A stretch of 16,385 nt of DNA from positions 1-16,385 of the forward strand of contig DJRS01000015.1 in NCBI GenBank assembly GCA_002440145.1, in the 5' to 3' direction. The notes under the pieces are model-generated. The model did not search any database. It saw only the letters and a program-made list of their open reading frames with translations, and had not been told where the DNA came from. Positions 15,420 to 16,385 of this stretch are shown here, one piece after another. Origin of the DNA: Verrucomicrobia bacterium UBA6354. GTDB taxonomy: Bacteria; Verrucomicrobiota; Kiritimatiellia; RFP12; UBA1067. Position numbers and translations under genes: made by a program. Each line of letters opens with the position of its first letter. The stretch's first letter is position 1.

Positions 15420-16056
15420 ACTTGAAAAGAAACTTGGGGGCACGGTTGTCGGAATCGACGAAGCCGGGCGCGGACCACTTGTGGGCGGCGTGTATGCGGC
15501 GGCCGTCACGGTTCCGCAGCAGGAATTGCAAAGTCTTCTGGACGGTCCCTGGCACGACGTGGACGACTCGAAGAAGCTGCCCGAGAAGCGCCGCGATGAA
15601 CTGGCCGAAACGATCAAGAACACGCCCGGATGCCGTTGGGCCATAGCGAGCGCTTCGTCAAAGGAAATCGACAAGCTCAATATTCTCGAGGCCACGCATC
15701 TTGCCATGCGCCGTGCGGCGGAAGAACTTTACGCCCGGATGGGCCCCGATGCCGCGCAGGCGCACGTTCTCGTGGACGGTCTGCCGGTTAGCGGCTTGCC
15801 CTTCCCTTCGCAGAACGTCATCAAAGGGGACGGCGCCTCGCTCCTCATCGCCGCCGCGTCCATCCTCGCAAAGTCCGCGCGTGACGCCGATTGCCGCCGG
15901 CTCGACAAACTTTACCCCGGATATGGTTTCGCGAAGCACAAAGGCTATCCGACCGTGGCGCACTTGAAAGCGCTTGCCATACTCGGTCCTTGCCCCGAAC
16001 ATCGCATGTCTTTCGCGCCTGTGGCGAAAGCCAATTCCGCCACCTTCCGCTTCTGA
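15403..16056 (+). CDS. rnhB: ribonuclease HII
   Basis: RNase HII cuts RNA in RNA-DNA hybrids and starts removal of single ribonucleotides from DNA. These 217 residues have the full active site: D19 and E20 in GIDEAGRGPLVGG, D125 in HVLVDG, and D143 in KGDGASLLIAAASILAK, matching E. coli D16, E17, D108 and D126. Further family marks are DDSKKLPEKRRDEL, EIDKLNILEATHLAM and YGFAKHKGYPT. Length is typical. The ATG at 15403 lies inside lpxK (17-base overlap) with no clear Shine-Dalgarno, so coupling to lpxK is likely. It is the last recognisable gene of the operon, and no terminator follows it clearly. Confidence 0.96.
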   Translation: MAISIELEKKLGGTVVGIDEAGRGPLVGGVYAAAVTVPQQELQSLLDGPWHDVDDSKKLPEKRRDELAETIKNTPGCRWAIASASSKEIDKLNILEATHLAMRRAAEELYARMGPDAAQAHVLVDGLPVSGLPFPSQNVIKGDGASLLIAAASILAKSARDADCRRLDKLYPGYGFAKHKGYPTVAHLKALAILGPCPEHRMSFAPVAKANSATFRF

Positions 16057-16385
16057 ATGCGGCGGGGACGCGCGGAGAATAAACCTCGATGGGCGTCCGG
16101 AGAGCTCCCTTGACGGTCCGCCTCGTGGCTTCGCACGCGCCGCCCGCGACCCGTCGGTCGACACGGGTGCGATTCCTGACCCTGGAAATCGCAGTAGGAA
16201 GACTGGAATCGGGGCTGCGACCTTTGTTTTCAAGGAGGAAGTGGATTTGCCGTTTTTCGCCAAGCGGGTGAATAACGAAGCCGTTCGTCGATTCGCGCGT
16301 TCCTGTCGCGACTTGCGTCCGCGTCGCAGTTGAGCGGGGAAGAACGCCGTCCACGCCTGATCGCACACGCGTTCCGGCGCAACGG
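16057..16385. other. 329-base stretch without a convincing gene; contains inverted repeats
   Basis: Short frames are open on both strands but none resembles a known protein. GGTCG (16156-16160)/CGACC (16218-16222) and CGATTCC (16170-16176)/GGAATCG (16205-16211) nest as one long stem. GCGATTCC (16169-16176) can instead pair with the nearer GGaAATCGC (16184-16192). An AAGGAGG (16232-16238) lies 8 bases before a TTG (16247) opening a 28-codon frame that ends at 16333. This could be a structured leader with a small ORF, or decayed sequence. Confidence 0.4.

Noticed and set aside
12882..15707. A 941-codon open frame on the minus strand across lptD, lpxK and rnhB
   Set aside because: It is opposite three well-supported genes, has Arg/Ala/Pro-rich low-complexity composition and no recognisable domain. 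Long antisense frames are expected in GC-rich coding DNA.
16108..16140. TTGACG at 16110-16115 as a promoter -35 box
   Set aside because: No A/T-rich -10 element lies 16-18 bases downstream; that stretch is GC-rich.
16164..16182. T-arm-like GGGTGCGATTCC suggesting a tRNA
   Set aside because: The stem does not close properly around a 7-base loop, and no acceptor, D or anticodon arm can be drawn.
16201..16280. Possible tmRNA 5' end, because of GGGGCTG and a later AATAACGAAGCC
   Set aside because: The required continuation resembling ATTCGACGGG is missing, and no T-loop/CCA end or tag frame is visible.
1..16385. CRISPR arrays, insertion sequences, attachment sites or toxin-antitoxin genes
   Set aside because: No direct-repeat arrays, transposase or integrase motifs, or small paired ORFs were found; the window is a co-directional set of metabolic and envelope genes.

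Overview
The window is a GC-rich piece of a Gram-negative chromosome. All twelve supported genes lie on the + strand and are tightly packed, with many 4-base ATGA or GTGA start/stop overlaps. LpxK and an LptD-type protein imply an LPS outer membrane, and MreBCD/PBP2/RodA imply a rod-type elongation machine. Gene content and protein style suggest the PVC superphylum (Verrucomicrobiota, perhaps Kiritimatiellae). That placement is inference; no rRNA or other marker lies in the window.

Region 1 (1-5057): a possible terminator hairpin of an upstream unit is followed by an extended -10 promoter (TGG-TATAAT, 84-92). The promoter leads a five-gene operon: a flavin reductase-family protein; a fusion of the house-cleaning NTPase RdgB/HAM1 with an integral-membrane UbiA prenyltransferase; an alkaline-phosphatase-superfamily protein with a degenerate metal site; an anchored coiled-coil protein of unknown function; and a class-I O-methyltransferase. 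The UbiA and phosphatase-like proteins resemble EboC and EboF of the poorly understood 'ebo' metabolite cluster, so this is the best candidate here for an undescribed pathway.

Region 2 (5058-16056): a strong sigma70-type promoter (TTGACG-17 bp-TAAAAT) precedes mreB-mreC-mreD-mrdA(PBP2)-rodA-rng-lptD-lpxK-rnhB. This one probable transcription unit joins cell-wall elongation, RNA processing (RNase G/E), LPS transport and lipid A synthesis, and RNase HII. A perfect 8-bp hairpin covers the mreC Shine-Dalgarno sequence. The mreC/mreD and mreD/mrdA junctions share an identical 12-base overlap, GATGAAAAGTGA.

Region 3 (16057-16385): no convincing gene. It holds mutually exclusive inverted repeats and an orphan AAGGAGG, which may be a structured leader or decayed sequence.

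Operon 2 reads as a core envelope-growth operon. Operon 1 probably modifies an isoprenoid or quinone-like lipid using UbiA, a phosphatase-like protein, a methyltransferase and possibly reduced flavin, but its substrate cannot be read from the sequence.
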